A DNA stretch of 64,000 nucleotides from Beta vulgaris subsp. vulgaris (GCF_026745355.1 NC_079202.1:10589487-10653486), one strand, 5' to 3'; counted from the stretch's first letter, positions 1-12,075 are shown. Translations and numbers: made by a program. The notes: generated by a model not told the origin, from the letters alone.

Positions 1-548
1 AGAAGATATTGGAGAAAAACAGTACGACAACCTAAAATCAAAGGAGAAAGAAAGTGGGTGTTTAGGGCTAGTCATGGGTACTCAACAAGAATAAGACACA
101 TCAATAGAAATTCAGCTATTTATTTCATAGTGTAAATGGAGGTTGTGGTTACAGTTTGTAATTTTCAAGTGGCTGAGAAATGGTGAAATTAATCCACTAT
201 TTATAGTGATTTGAGAAATGAAAACTCCATTAAACTAATGAAGACTTAATGGTGAAGAATACTTGGGGAGCAAGGTCTTATAAAATCCTTGGAGATAGGA
301 GATGGAGCTTGAGAAAGAAGATGAATTGTGTGGTCCTGGTGATTTTCCATTTTTAGGAAAATATTAAAACTATATACTATATTATAATAAGTATTGTCAC
401 AACAAGCATTACTTCTAAAATAATTAAAGTAACCATCTTTTAAAAAATAATCTTAATAATGATGGTCACGAAAAAGTTTGGGACACAATTAAGCTAATAA
501 ATATAATTAGCATCTAATAAAATGATATTAAGGTTCGAGGTATTACAT
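1..548. other. Intergenic, end of an unidentified repeat
   Basis: No coding region seen. The segment ends in TTCGAGGTATTACA (about 534-547), which resembles the reverse complement of TAACACCCCGA near 3925. Both may be termini of one dispersed repeat family in opposite orientations. This is pattern matching only; the family was not identified. Confidence 0.3.
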
Positions 549-1240
549 TAATAATAGGACGAGTCTATGGTAGGAGTTGTTAGATGCTACAACTGGTTGC
601 TCTTGCCCTTTCATTATCATTAGTGACTTTAATGTAGTTTATAAGTCAAATGATAGAATAAATAGGAGTTTGGTTAGTGAAGCTGAAACAAAAGGCATGG
701 TAGATTTCATCTTGAATGCTAGTGTTATGGAAGCTCCCAGCACTAGTGTCGACTATTTTTGGACCAATAAGGTCTAGGTGCTGATAGTATTGCTAGTAGT
801 TTTGATAGAACATTGGTTAAACATTAAGTGGATTGAGAGATTTACTGATGTCAAGGTAAATAACTTATCTTATGGAGTACTGTCCGATCATACTCCACTT
901 GTAGTTAATCTTGACCTTGTATTAGTTGAAGGGTGGAAGACCTTTTAAATTTCGTAACTTTCCTTATGAGCATGCTCAATATCATTACATTGTTAGAGAA
1001 GCCTGGGAGAGCATTAATGAAAGATGTAAAATGAATAGTGTTTGGCTGAAATTGAAGAAAGTTAAAGTTGCTTTGAAGCATATTCATATCAAACATTATT
1101 CCCAAGCTCATCACAAGGTGGAGGAGCTAAGGAGGAAGCTAGGAGCCATTCAGGCACTCCATGACCAGAATGTTAATGATGATTTGCAGAAAGAAGAGAA
1201 AGGATTATTGTGAAAAGCTTAGGCGATATCACAATAAGAA
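549..1240 (+). mobile_element. LINE (L1-type) fragment 1: endonuclease region
   Basis: Degenerate 5'-truncated start of ORF2 of a plant L1-type non-LTR retrotransposon. Around 577-777 the translation carries the APE-type endonuclease signature: a hydrophobic strand then SDFNVV, DRIN, and a C-terminal FWTN strand, in the family's usual order. At 926-1213 a second frame gives the linker between endonuclease and RT (PFKFRNF, then a W-x-x-I-N block and a charged coiled helix). Stops and frame changes separate the pieces. The reading (EKLRRYHNKN) breaks near 1240, where another repeat begins, and resumes near 5366. The 5' end near 549 looks like ordinary LINE truncation; no target-site duplication was found. 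Confidence 0.8.
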
Positions 1241-3110
1241 TCCGCCTTTTTAGCGTCTGAATTTAGCGTCCGACAGTATAAGTGGACGGTAAATTCAAAA
1301 TTAGCATCTGATATATGACCGACGCAGATTAGCGTCCGCTTTCTTGTTTTTTAGCGTCCGTTCTTGTTAACAGACGCTAATTAGCGTCCATTTACAAAAA
1401 CGGACGCTAGTTAGCGTCCGTTAAGTAAATTAGCGTCCGTTTGGCATACGCTAATTTATTGGTCTTACCTAAATCAATCGACTAAACTGGGAAATTACCG
1501 TCCAATCGTCCATAACACCATATGGCCATACTCATACCCCTAAATGAGAAATAAAATCCTCTCTCAGTCAATTCTCTCTCACCGCTCTCTCTAACTCAAT
1601 TCTCTCTCACCGCTCTCTCTCACTAAATTCTCTCTCACCTCAATTCTTTTCTCCGTCCAACTCTTCATCTCCCTCAAACTATTCATTTTCCTCAAAAAAA
1701 TTGTGGTTTTCGTTACTTTTCTCGTTTAGATCTGGTATTTTTGTTCAGTTGGTTGTGGTTAGGGTTTTGTTCAGTTGGTTGCATCATGGCCGCTTCTGTC
1801 TCTAAGAATCATTGTCGTCTTCAAGCATCACCGCCGCTTCTTTATCAGGTATATTTTATTTTATTTTTATTTGTCGTTTGAATTTTCATTTTTGGATTTT
1901 CAGTTTTTGTATTCGCAGTTTTTGGATTTTCATTTTTCAATTTTCGTTTCTGAATTTTCGTTTTTGGATTTCCGTTTTTCAATTTTCAAATTTTGAATTT
2001 TCGCTTTTTAAATTTTCAGTTTCTTAATTTTCTTTTTTTGAATTTTCATTTTCGGTTTTAAATTTTCAGTTTTTGAATTATCGCTTTTTAAATTTTTAGT
2101 TTTCGAATTTTTGTTTTCAATTTTCGTTTTTGGATCTTCGTTTTCGCTGTTGTTATGGTTTAGGTTTTTGGATCTGTTGTTTTGGTTTGGGTGGGTCTGT
2201 ACGGGGAGTGTGGTGCTTTCCGGCTCCTGTGGGGGTTCGGGTGGGTGGGGCTTTGGGTTCGTGGGTGGTTTGGGTATTGGGCAGTGTGGTTTTTGGGTGG
2301 TTTGGGGTTAGGGTTTTGCATTTTGGGTTGGGTTTGGGGGTTTTCGAGCGCGGTGGGTCTGGGATCTTGGGTTAGGGTTTCACATGGGTTTTTGGGTGGG
2401 TTGGGTTAGGGTTTTGTGGTTGGCGGCGGTTAGGGTTTCTGTTTCTTTGGTGGCGCGCGGTGGTTAACGGTCGGGCTGCGAGTCAGGTTGCGGGTTGGGT
2501 TTTGTGATTTTTTCTGGTTGTTTTTTATTTGATATATGAATTATTTGTTTTTAATTTTATTTGATATAGATTTTTGATTTTCTTTGACTTTTTTTTTTTT
2601 TTTCTTTTCTAATTGTAATTTTTTCTTTTGCAGGTTTGATTGAGTTTGATAGGATGACTTTGGAAAGGTTGAAAATTGAAGATTTGTATATTGAGAAGAA
2701 ATGATTCTTTCTAATGTATTAGATAGATTTTTTTTATTTATTAAAGCAAGGTTTAATTATCACAAATTTTATTTATCATTTCTATTATATTGTAATTTAT
2801 TACATATAATAATGATAATAATTTTTCCTCTAAATTTGCATTATTATATTTGATAGTGACAAGTCTAACCCAACACAATAACCAAGGAAAAGTGGTTACT
2901 GACAAGTCTCAACATTGCACCATAAAAATACAAGCCTGGAACATTACATTTGAAAAAAAAAAGAGAATTACCTTATGGACTTATAGCGGACGCTAATGAG
3001 CGTCCGACTTTAATCGGACGCTAAATTTGAAATTTCAGACGCTAAATTTTTAAGCTGACGCTAATCGAAGAATTAGCGACTAGGGGTTTTGCATCAGCCT
3101 TTTAGCGTCT
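1241..3110. mobile_element. TIR-like element with TTAGCGTCCG subterminal repeats
   Basis: Both ends are crowded with variants of TTAGCGTCCG: mainly forward in 1247-1460 and mainly as its reverse complement (CGGACGCTAA) in 2980-3070, with a few copies the other way round. Opposed subterminal clusters suggest a cut-and-paste element (CACTA- or Mutator-like). Terminal repeats and a target duplication were not resolved. The centre looks like a captured or remnant transcription unit: a CTCTCTCA-rich leader (1558-1660), an ATG at 1786, and a GT-AG intron (1849-2633). It interrupts the LINE, so it is younger than the LINE. Confidence 0.55.
1786..2703 (+). pseudogene. Spliced short cargo inside the 1241-3110 element
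   Basis: Exon 1 (1786-1848) encodes 21 residues starting MAASVSKNHC. A donor at CAG|GTATAT (1849), a long T-rich intron containing a G-rich stretch (2170-2500), and an acceptor TTTTGCAG ending at 2633 follow. If spliced as written, exon 2 stops at its second codon. A separate 16-residue ORF starting MTLERLKIED lies at 2654-2704. A pyrimidine-rich leader, a short exon and a big first intron look like the 5' end of a plant gene taken into a transposon, or a relic of the element's own gene. No family was recognised; expression is not implied. Confidence 0.35.
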
Positions 3111-3920
3111 GTTGTGCGTTAGTTTCGAGTTGGTTAGTATCCCCCTCCTGTCGCTGTTTCCGAGTGTTGTCGTTCATGGTTCCCGTCCCCGTCCCCATCC
3201 TCGCGTCTGATCGGCACAATCCCCTGGTTAGTGTAGTGGTTGTTTTGGGCTTCCCCTCCCCTGTAGTTGTTTCGGCCTCCCTTTCCCCTCCCCTTGTTAG
3301 TATCAGGCTCCCCTTTTCCCTTGTTAGTGTCGGGCCCCCTTTCCCCTTGTTAGTGTCGGGCTCCCCTTTCCCCTTCCCCCAGGTTGTTGGGTTCTCCAAC
3401 TAGTTCTGTTGGATGTTAGTATCTCCAGTTTTTTTACTGAAAGGCGCGTTTAATCTCCGAATAAAAGGAGTGTGCAGTTTCGAGTTGCTAAAATTGTTGT
3501 CGGTGGTTGGTTGTGGCCATCGCAAAGTATTAGGCAGTTGGGTCAAGATTGGTGGTTCAAAGTAGTAATAGTTGAGTATGTCGTTTTTTTGGAATATGTG
3601 CTGAGGGACAAGATGACTCACGATGATCATGAGCAAGGGCGAGGTGATGATAGACTGGCATGGTTTTGACGTATATTTACCGGTTTTGAAAACTAGAGGT
3701 GTTTTCGAGGGTTCAACTTGTTTGGCTCTCCTTTTAGCTTGGCCTGGACCTTTATTATGGTCGTGGCCTTGAAAACTTCAAATCTGCAAGCGGCACCCTA
3801 GTTGCATCTGGGGGTTTTCAGCACGCCCACTCATCAGCGTTTCTCCTTCATCATCGAGAAACCTAAAATACTCTTGATCGAGTAGTCAGTCACAATGGAA
3901 CGTGACTCCTCACATGGTCA
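3111..3920. repeat. GC-rich segment with a short tandem repeat
   Basis: Between 3230 and 3400 a unit of about 27 bp built around TTGTTAGTGTCGGGCTCCCC is repeated imperfectly several times; the segment is far more GC-rich than its surroundings. Both strands stay open because of the repeat, but the translations are low-complexity and match nothing. 3420-3920 shows no gene. The whole block lies inside the DNA that splits the LINE. Confidence 0.45.
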
Positions 3921-5365
3921 AGTAACACCCCGATAATTCTCTCTTTTCCAAAATACCTTTTCAATATAAAACTTAGAGAATCATCAAAGCATTATCGCCC
4001 GCGTGATAACGTATCGGCTTATTCATAATTTTGCGGCGAAAACATATAACTAAACTTTAGAACTTAAATATAATAAATAATCGAAGTACTTTAAAATCCA
4101 AACAACACTACCAAAGTTAACTTCAAACCAAACTTAAATAAAATGTATCTACTACAACAATAATTAAGTCAATTTGTTACACAAGCTCTCCATTTCCAGA
4201 TCCCCATGATACAACATCTGCAAACTCGTAGATGTCAATACACTAGAGAATATGCTCACCACGAATTGGTCATCACATGACCAATAAGGCAAAGCCATGA
4301 TCAACACATACAAATAGAGCACGTAATCAACAAAGTTGAGTACTACATAATAATAAATAAACATTCCTAATATGATACTAATAATTAATAAGCAAAGATA
4401 AATAATAACATAACAATCTAACAATTTGCAGATAACTTCTACTGAACTAAACTTTAACTATCTTTTTATTACTTTAATGGAATAGTTATTGGATCGATTT
4501 GTCTAACTAAAACCAACCTTCACCTAGGAAGACGAAATACGGGCGCGACTCCGTATTCCATAATGACCTGCAATATCGAGGAACCTTTTGAATAAAAATA
4601 GGAACGGTGATCAATCTGATTCCCAGAAAAAGCATGGCACGCTCACCATGTACCCCAACTCCTGATTGTCCAACTTCAGACGTGCACCAGTCTAAAGTTT
4701 ATTACTATCCAAGTTGTACTTTATATGATTTACCATTTACTACTTGTTATGACACACAAACAATACAGACACATATAATAAAACATTCACAACTTAATTC
4801 CTTTTTATCTTAGGACTAAATAAGTGACTGTACAACTTACAACCCAAGATTAATTCCTTCTTATTTCAATCCTTCTTGTTTGTTGAACCTAGCCAACAAG
4901 CAACTTACCTTTCAAAGGCATAAATTATCAACTTACCAAATTATTATAAGGCCCACAGTCCTCATAAAGTAGTGAAAATAGTAATATAAGAGAACACATG
5001 ATTCAATCCTGATCCAACTTAATAAATGTATTAATTCCCCATGTGAATTAATAAATAAAGTTCCCAACCAACATGCTTGCATAAATATTCCATACAAACA
5101 TGATATTCAACTCATAATTAAATCTCATACTTAACATGTTCGCACATAGACATAAAACATGTAAAATCCAATCATAATAGAAATCATATATGAATTTACA
5201 AAATTCCGACACATGATACTACATAACTTTCCTTCCTAAAATCATGATATTACAACCACATAACACATATGTATGTACGTACCTTGTGTAGACAAATTGG
5301 TAGGCCACATTTAATACTTTAAAAATCGCCTACAGAGTAAATTGGACTAAGATTAATGATAGGTA
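3921..5365. repeat. Unidentified repeat inside the LINE
   Basis: AT-rich sequence beginning near TAACACCCCGATAATTC (3925), with no convincing coding region on either strand. The opening resembles, in reverse complement, the motif at 534-547, so it is probably one arm of a dispersed noncoding repeat (perhaps an LTR retrotransposon derivative). The right edge is where LINE coding resumes. Confidence 0.3.
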
Positions 5366-6380
5366 GCATACTCAAACAAAAATCAAGAATTTGTTGGCTA
5401 TATTCTTGGGTGACTCCAACACAAAATTATTTTTCATTGCAGTAAAGGTTAGAAAGGCAAGAAATAAGATTGTTGTGCTTTACAGTAATCAGCATGATGT
5501 ACAAGCTGAGATTCAAAATGAACTTCTTGGATTCTATATAACAATCTTCTTGGAAGTTGTGCTCACACTCTCCCTGCAATTGACTTAGTAACAGTTAGAT
5601 CTAGTGCAAAATTGAGTCAGAATGCTTGTGACATGCTAGCTAGGCCAGTTTCAGACTAAGAAATTGAACAAACTATGTTGTCTATTATTTATGACTCAAA
5701 AATCTCCAGGATTAGATGGTTTTAATGTTGTCTTATTTAAAAAGAGCTGGGAGTACATCAAGAAGGATGTTATGGATGCAGTTTAGGAATTTCTTCGGAT
5801 TCCTATATGCATAGACCTGTAAGCACTACTACAGTTACCTTGATTTCCAAGAAGGAAAATGCAAAGTATGCCAAGGATTTTAGACCTATAGCCTGTTGTA
5901 CAACCATCTACAAGATCATCTCTAAGGTGATCACTCATAGGCTTCATCAGGTCATTAGTGAGATAGTCAATCACTTTCAATTAGGGTTTATCCCTAAAAA
6001 AAATATTGTTGACAACATCATCCTAGCCACTAAGTTGATCAGGAGCTACAATAGGGCTCATATGTCTCCTATGTGTATGATTAAGGTAGACATTAAGAAA
6101 GCATATGACTAAGTGGAGTGGATTTTCTTGGAAACAATGTTGTAAGAGCTGGGTTTTCCTAGCAACATGCTCAGCTTGATCCTTGCCTGTGTTAAAATTG
6201 CTTCTTATTCTCTCTTTATTAACGGGATACCTTCTAACCCTTTAATGCAAAAAGAGGGTTAAGACAACGAGACCTTGTGTCTCCCTTCTTATCTCCTTAA
6301 AGCACGGAGTACTTAAGTAGGTGTTCGGGAGAGTTGCACATGAATTATGAGTTTAACTTCCATTCTAAGTTTGTGTTGGT
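5366..6380 (+). mobile_element. LINE fragment 2: reverse transcriptase N-terminal half
   Basis: Continuation of the LINE ORF2. 5373-5588 reads as the pre-RT block with LGDSNTKLFF, closely matching the plant LINE pattern GDxNTKFFH. 5807-6112 carries RT motifs: ISKKENAKYAKDFRPIACC, a helix with KVITHRL, QLGFIPKKNIVDNI, and KVDIKKAYD with the first RT aspartate. 6113-6290 continues with GFPSNML and a degenerate GLRQRDLVSP (canonical GLRQGDPLSP). Several stops and frame shifts show it is inactive. Similarity is lost near 6380, just before the catalytic FADD block. Confidence 0.85.
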
Positions 6381-7215
6381 GCAAAATTAGTTTGTTGACC
6401 TTATAAACAAGTCAATGCACATCTAATAGTTTGATACTGAATGCCACGGAAGGCTTAGTCCCTGTGGGTTACCGGCATTAATTAGATAAAACCTTGCTAA
6501 TGTACTTTGTTGCAATTTAATTAAGAATTAAACTACAATGCCTATTGAATTCATGCAAAATGCAATAAATAGAGCAAGCAATAATTAATCTTTTAATTAA
6601 ATCAAAATAATCCCATACATACCACAAACTTTAAGAAAGATTTTACAACACATAAGAGGATAAGCCAGGCTGGACAACTAAAGGGAAATCATGAAGGTTT
6701 TTACCTCCATGGTTTCTTGCTTCAATCGAAGAATTATAGAACTTGGCACCATAACATGTTATAGATATAAGGAAATAAACTATAACCCTAAAAGGGGGTT
6801 GGCTAGACTAAGGCTAAGCTACGCTAAGAAGAGAGTAAATGCAAGTTGTTGTATGTTGTTTGTTGTTTGTCCTCTGTTTATAGAGAAACGTGTTATGTAA
6901 CTTACGTGCTTACTTGGAGGGAAATCATCTTTGATTCAAATCTCAACTGTCTTCCAGCACTGAATAACTGTAGCCTTGCACATTCTTCCTTATATGGATA
7001 CGTCTCATGATTGTTCTTTAATCACCTGTACTTTTACTATTCTTGACTTTCGTCTCCTGATGGTCTTGACGGTCTTCTTCTGTTGACTTTAACTTATGTT
7101 GGCTTCATCCAGTGGTCTTTATGCTCTAGTTGGGACTTCATATTAAGGCGAAATTAAAACCTTTTGAGGTCTAATACAATGTACCATAATAAATACTACC
7201 TACATCTAAACATGG
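6381..7215. other. Insertion/deletion within the LINE RT domain
   Basis: About 835 bp of AT-rich, noncoding sequence lies where roughly 70 residues of RT, including the FADD active-site block, should be. Because coding sequence was lost as well as gained, this is not a clean insertion. The ends (TGTTGGTGC near 6373 and TAAACA near 7214) have a weak TG...CA look, but no matching 5-bp duplication was found. Confidence 0.4.
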
Positions 7216-8519
7216 TGGTAACAGTGTGCAAGTTGTATCTACATGGCTGGGGTTACAGAAGATGAAGCTATTGCCATAACTTCTACTATCAACATGCTTA
7301 TTGGAACTTTACCATTCAAATATTTAGAAGTTTCTTTGACCTCCAAGAGGTTGAACTTTGCTTACTGTAAACCTCTCATTGAAAAATTACAGAGAGGGCT
7401 TAGAGTTAGATGGCTCATCTCTTGTCCTATGCTAGTAGGTTGCAATTGGTTAAAACTATATTGAGCATCATGCAAAACTATTGGGGTCATTCCCCTGTCA
7501 AAAACGTCATCAAGGAGGTGGGAAGTATCTGCAGAAAAATTCTTTGGACAAGTAATACTCTTCCCTCTAGGAAAGCTCCTATTGCTTGGTCTAATTTCCA
7601 TAAACCTAAGTCTACTGGTTGATGGAATGTAATTGACATGGTTATGTGGAACAAGGCTACAATTCTGAAGCTTTCTTTGGGTTTTAGCTCTTAAAAGGGA
7701 TTCGCTCTGGTTGCTTTAGGTTCATGCTTATTATATTAAGAGAAGAGATATATTCATTGTTGCTATTAGTAGCAACATCTTCTTGGCTCCTTAGAAAAAT
7801 CATTGATTCAAGAAGATAACTTGAAAGTATAGGTGATTGGAGTAATGTCACAGTGAAGGGTAAGTTTAGTATTAAGAAAACATACTCCATTCTTATGGGT
7901 GCTTGGGATAGAGTGATTTGGAGAAGAGTTTTGTGTAACAATAAGGCTTCACCAAAAAGTAAGTTTTTGGTGTGGCTTGCAGTTCAAAACAGGATTGCTA
8001 CTATAGATAGAATTCATCAACGGAATGTTCCTTGCTCCCTCACTTGTTGCTTATGTAACAAAGAACCTAAGAGATGTGAACATTTGGTTTTTTTCTTGTG
8101 AGTATGCTGAGACCATTTGGACAGCCTTACTGCAGATGCTTGATCTCCAGTATTAGATGAAAAGCCTCCGGGCAGAGTTAGCTATTGTTGGTGTGAAATC
8201 TCACAGTTCTAGGAGCAAAGACAAACACTATCTTATGTTGTTTACTGAAACTATTTATGCAATCTGGCTTCCAAGGAATAACAAGATTTTTATAGGCTGT
8301 GTGAGTCATCCTACTCAAGTTATGAAGGATTTTATTTTTCGAATAGTAGTTAATTATAATGAGATAGATAGGAGCTTGTTAATTTTGTAATGTTGTTATC
8401 TTTGGTTTAGGTTGATTTCTTCCTAGTTTGGAAGGATCAGCGCCTTTAGCTTGTATGGTGTGATCCCCACTACCCTTTTTGGTAGTTAATATAAATTCTG
8501 AACTGCAAAAAAAAAAAAC
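7216..8519 (+). mobile_element. LINE fragment 3: RT thumb, zf-RVT and poly(A) tail
   Basis: 7227-7464 gives the post-RT block (YMAGVTEDEA, GTLPFKYLEVSLTSKRLN), followed in another frame by SYASRLQLVKTILSIMQNYW and the SRKAPIAW/PKSTG segment. 7853-8101 is the zinc-binding RT domain (KFSIKKTYS, SPKSKFLVWLAVQNRIATIDRI, CxxC in CCLCNKEPKRCEHLVFF). A C-terminal piece ends at 8390. A 3' UTR-like stretch and an A-run at 8507-8518 mark the retrotransposed 3' end. Frameshifts break the reading. Total LINE span without insertions is about 3 kb. Confidence 0.85.
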
Positions 8520-9385
8520 ACTATAAAAACGAAAATTACAACAAATAAATTATACAATAAAAATATGCAGAAAAGAGACAAAATGAAACTAAAAAGATTT
8601 AAAAAGAACTAAAAACAAAATTTGCAGTAATAGCACTAGAAAAACGAAAAAAAATTCAACAAATAAATTGTTCAAAATTAAAATCAACAAGACATATAAA
8701 AATATCAAGAATGAAACTAATCAAAATAAAAACAAGATTAATTAGATAACGGAAAAAATTCAGAAATTACAAAAGGAAATGGAATTAAGGACGAAACTTC
8801 TACAATCTCAAACCCTAGATCCAATGGAGTGATGACCATTGAGCGAGGAGAAAGATGATTGGGCGACTAAGCGATGACCGTGGTGGTTGTTGTCGTCGAT
8901 GGTGGAAGAAAAGTTGATGGTGGTTGAGTGATGAGCGTAGATAAGTGACGGTGAGCATGGAAGCAAAGGCGAAGATGAGAGGGGTGTTGGCGTTCGTGGG
9001 TTCGATAGTGATGGTGTTCGTGGGTAGGTTCGACGGTGAGAGAGGGTTTTGTAGGTGGATTTGTGGTGGTTTGGGGTGAGGATTGAGGAGAGAACAAGAG
9101 GAAACCCTAAGTGGGTGAGAGAGGGTGAAAGAGAGAAGGGGGAAATGTTTGATGAGAGTAACTGAAATTTGTGCTTAAAAGGTGTGTTTTAGACCAACTC
9201 TATTTTGGCATATTAACTGATCCGAGATGACAAAGAATATGATCATTTTTTGTTAATTGATCGGGTTGACCACCACCGAATCAATTAGTTGATCCTTTTC
9301 TTTGCGCAAAATAAAATTACTTAACTAGTCCGATTTAGGACCCCACACAAATCAATTTTTTAGTATCAATAAGTACATTTTCACT
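8520..9385. repeat. AT-rich repeat debris, possible CACTA-like remnant
   Basis: The block starts CACTATAAAAACG directly after the LINE poly(A), has a partial copy of that start at 8631, and ends near ATTTTCACTAGTG (9373-9385). Motifs such as AATTGATCGGG and CCGAATCAATT in 9220-9300 look like opposed subterminal repeats. The two ends match only in CACTA, and no 3-bp duplication is visible, so a CACTA transposon is a weak suggestion. The CAC/CCA-rich minus-strand reading at 8867-9097 is low complexity. Confidence 0.25.
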
Positions 9386-10254
9386 AGTGATAGCGTTTAA
9401 TCGGTGACCGATCAATATAAATCAAATTTAAATCGATTATGTTAAATAATTCCGTCACTTTTACAGATACCAATCAAATACAATTTTAAAAATTACAAAA
9501 GATTCAAACGATTTATTGTCAAATCAAATCAATTTTTGGCAGCTCTACCCATAAAATATGAAACCAGTGGGAACATGATTTCAGAGTACAAAACCAAGAT
9601 TAGATACCAATCAACATAATAGAATCTATAATCAACTAAAGTATTGTCGATAAGATGCGGGTTAGCACAAAACAGTTAGCCATGTAGTAGTGCAACGTGA
9701 AGACCAGCCATTACTCCGTATCAACCGAAAGCCATTCATTCATAAATAATGGAATATCCGTTACAAGATCTCTGTCTTTTAGCGTCCACCATAAGTCACG
9801 TGATCTGTCATTCAAGATCCATTTCTAAAAATTAGCGTTATAATATCATGGACATGGATTGCCAGCCTACATGGAAGATTCCGGTATAACAAATGCGATT
9901 ATTTATAGCTGTTACATTATATACCATTCTTTTTCGAGAATAACTCGAGTATTCTCCTTAATCAATTACAGAAATTGATAGTCAATTATATTCTTCAAAA
10001 GCTTCGTTTTCTTATCACTCATTTAACTTTATTTCATCTTCATAATTGAACATTAGAGAAAGAAAAATTAATAATTTTAGTCAAAGAAGATTGTGAGGTT
10101 ACCACTTCAACAGGAAAAAAAAAAGGAAAATTTAGAGGCTATATAAACAGCTCACACCAACAGAGAATTATTGATTGTGTTCATGAGAGAAAATGCAGAA
10201 AGGACAGCCTTAACCACAATCTGAATTGCATGGAACTAATTCACGTTAACATTA
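9386..10254. other. Intergenic, nothing identified
   Basis: No coding region, terminal repeat or known family seen. One TTTTAGCGTCCACC at 9777 recalls the motif of the 1241-3110 element but is isolated. Confidence 0.3.
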
Positions 10255-10473
10255 ATGTGCACCATGTCAAAAGTACGCATCATTTCTTAATAATGCATTA
10301 TATCATTCAGAAACACATTATATCATGCAGAAACCTACTATATTATACAAAAACTCATTATATCATTCAGCAATATATTATGTCATGTAGAAAGTACATC
10401 ATTTCAAACCTTCTATTATATAATTCAGAAATTCACTATATCATGAGCAAACTCACTTATCATTAAGAAACAT
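10255..10473. repeat. Degenerate 20-bp minisatellite, left part
   Basis: Imperfect repeats of about 20 bp around ATTATATCATTCAGAAAC. The same unit (CACTATATCATGCAGAAA) resumes at 20201-20300, on the far side of the compound retroelement, so that element landed inside the minisatellite. Confidence 0.6.
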
Positions 10474-10478
10474 ACTAT
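10474..10478. repeat. Target-site duplication ACTAT, left
   Basis: ACTAT directly abuts the left LTR and recurs at 20201-20205 directly after the right LTR. A 5-bp duplication is standard for LTR retrotransposon integration, and it brackets the whole three-LTR structure. Confidence 0.85.
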
Positions 10479-11202
10479 TATAGGAACGAAAACTGGTAAC
10501 CAAAGAAGAAGACTTATCTGATAGTCGTGGCGTGAAATAATCACTGCCCTAAAGTTGAATTTGCCCCGTAACAACACACGGACTCACAGCAATCAACCTC
10601 CAGGGATACACGACTTCTACCTTTCCGGTGTTGACAGAAAAGCAGATTGAGAACGCTTTTGAATATTGCCCAGGATTTTAGAGGAGAAAGAAAGCAGTGA
10701 AGAAGAAAGTGTTTTCTCTTTTTTTCTGTCCCCATGAAATAATTTACCCCGATATTTATAGAGAGATGAAACAAGAAGGTGGTTGAAAATGTGGAGAAAA
10801 AATGGTCACTTAGTGGGGAGAATCATGGCAGCAGTTATGGAGAGAATTAAGGAAACCGTCACATTAAGGGAGAGATTAAGGGGAAAAACGGTAACATAAT
10901 ACTGGGAGAGATTAAGGGGAAAAACGGTCATAATGATGACCCAAAAATTTAGTTAAGTTAAGTTTATTCCCCAAATCCCAAATCCCAAAGCCCAAGGCCC
11001 ATGGCCCGGTCCGGGCGACGCGCGTGTGGTGACTCCAATCACCACATACCCACAAAAAGCCTCATTGCTACACAACTCAAAGGGTAGTAATGGTTATAAA
11101 CCTTTACAGTTCCCTTATATTCTTTCAATGGAGGACAAGAGACTCTTCACATTCTTTTGAAGCAAACTTTGAGTTTATAAAAACCTCTTATAAACTCCAA
11201 CA
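10479..11202 (-). repeat. LTR 1 (3' LTR) of compound copia element
   Basis: 724 bp. On the minus strand it starts TGTTGGAG at 11202 and ends CCTATA at 10479. A TATA box (TATAAATA, minus strand) lies near 10753-10762 and would drive minus-strand transcription. It carries a GGCCCGGTCCGGGCGACGCG GC island near 11002-11024. Confidence 0.9.
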
Positions 11203-11214
11203 ATCCCCCACATG
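11203..11214 (-). other. Polypurine tract, copy 1
   Basis: Minus strand reads CATGTGGGGGAT immediately before the LTR start TGTTGG. This is the usual plus-strand priming site of copia elements and fixes the orientation. The same tract lies at 15700-15711 for copy 2. Confidence 0.8.
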
Positions 11215-11769
11215 ATTCAAAAGAAGAAAATAGAAGAAATAGGGCTGAAAACAGATGATCTGGGCAATAGATACTAAGTTTTGAAGTATCAATGTCTTAT
11301 GGACTTGAATTGACACTCAGTGCATACAAATATGTCTTACTGTCATAAGAGGTAGATTTCTCTTTGAACCTTTCACGAAGTTAGCAAAGCATAGTTGCGC
11401 ACTCAACCTTTTTCAAATCAAGAAACGTTCTCGCAATTATAATACAGGTGCCCCACAATTAGCCTGGATTCTCGCGAATGCTCTAGAGAGCCTAAGCCTT
11501 TGGACTCTCATAGGGGATTGGGCGTAACCCCCACATTCACATAGGTAAGTTCATCAAGTTTGTACTGTCACAAACCACCTCAAATAAGGCTATGAACTTA
11601 TTAAGAGCTTATGCTCAACCTTACACATATAACAGTAATATTAAAACAAAATACTACATCACTTTTATTAATAGAATGTGTAGTACAATAACTTGAGTTG
11701 TTTTGTGATTTCGTTTGACCCTTTGAACTTAGGAATTCCTAAGAAGGGTATCCATCACAATTCACTCAA

Positions 11770-12075
11770 CACTAGGCTTTAAACCCATTCCTTGTGCTAA
11801 CTCTAGCACCAATTTTCTCCAAAGGCCTTTGGTGAGAGGATCAACAATATTCCTCTCCAACTTTATATATACTCGAGTCACATTTTTCTAATTAGATTTC
11901 TCACAATAGCATTCCTTAAGCGAAAATGCCTTCTCTTTCATTATAGGCTAGATTATTATTTGCTACTGTAATTGTTGCTTATGAATCACAACGCATAGAA
12001 ACTGATGGAGCTGGCTTACACCACAGTGGAATATCAACAACCAAACCCTTTATCCACTCAGCTTCCTGTCCTGCC
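11770..12075 (-). pseudogene. Copia RNase H remnant, copy 1
   Basis: Minus-strand translation from 12075 reads GQEAEWIKGLVVDIPLW, then PSVSMRCDS and ATITVANNN. This matches the end of the Ty1-copia RNase H domain (EAEW, CDSQATI). Further on, in shifted frames, comes the DPLTKGL region (GATCCTCTCACCAAAGGCC). Internal stops and frame changes make it inactive. It is the only recognisable coding part left and classifies the element. Confidence 0.75.

Noticed and set aside
3089..3403. About 100-residue Ser/Pro/Val-rich readings on both strands
   Set aside because: GC-rich tandem repeat; both strands open together, a composition effect.
6373..7215. Solo LTR inside the LINE
   Set aside because: Weak TG...CA edges, flanking pentamers do not match, and LINE sequence is deleted rather than duplicated.
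8520..9385. Complete CACTA transposon
   Set aside because: Ends share only CACTA, no 3-bp duplication and no transposase; kept only as low-confidence debris.
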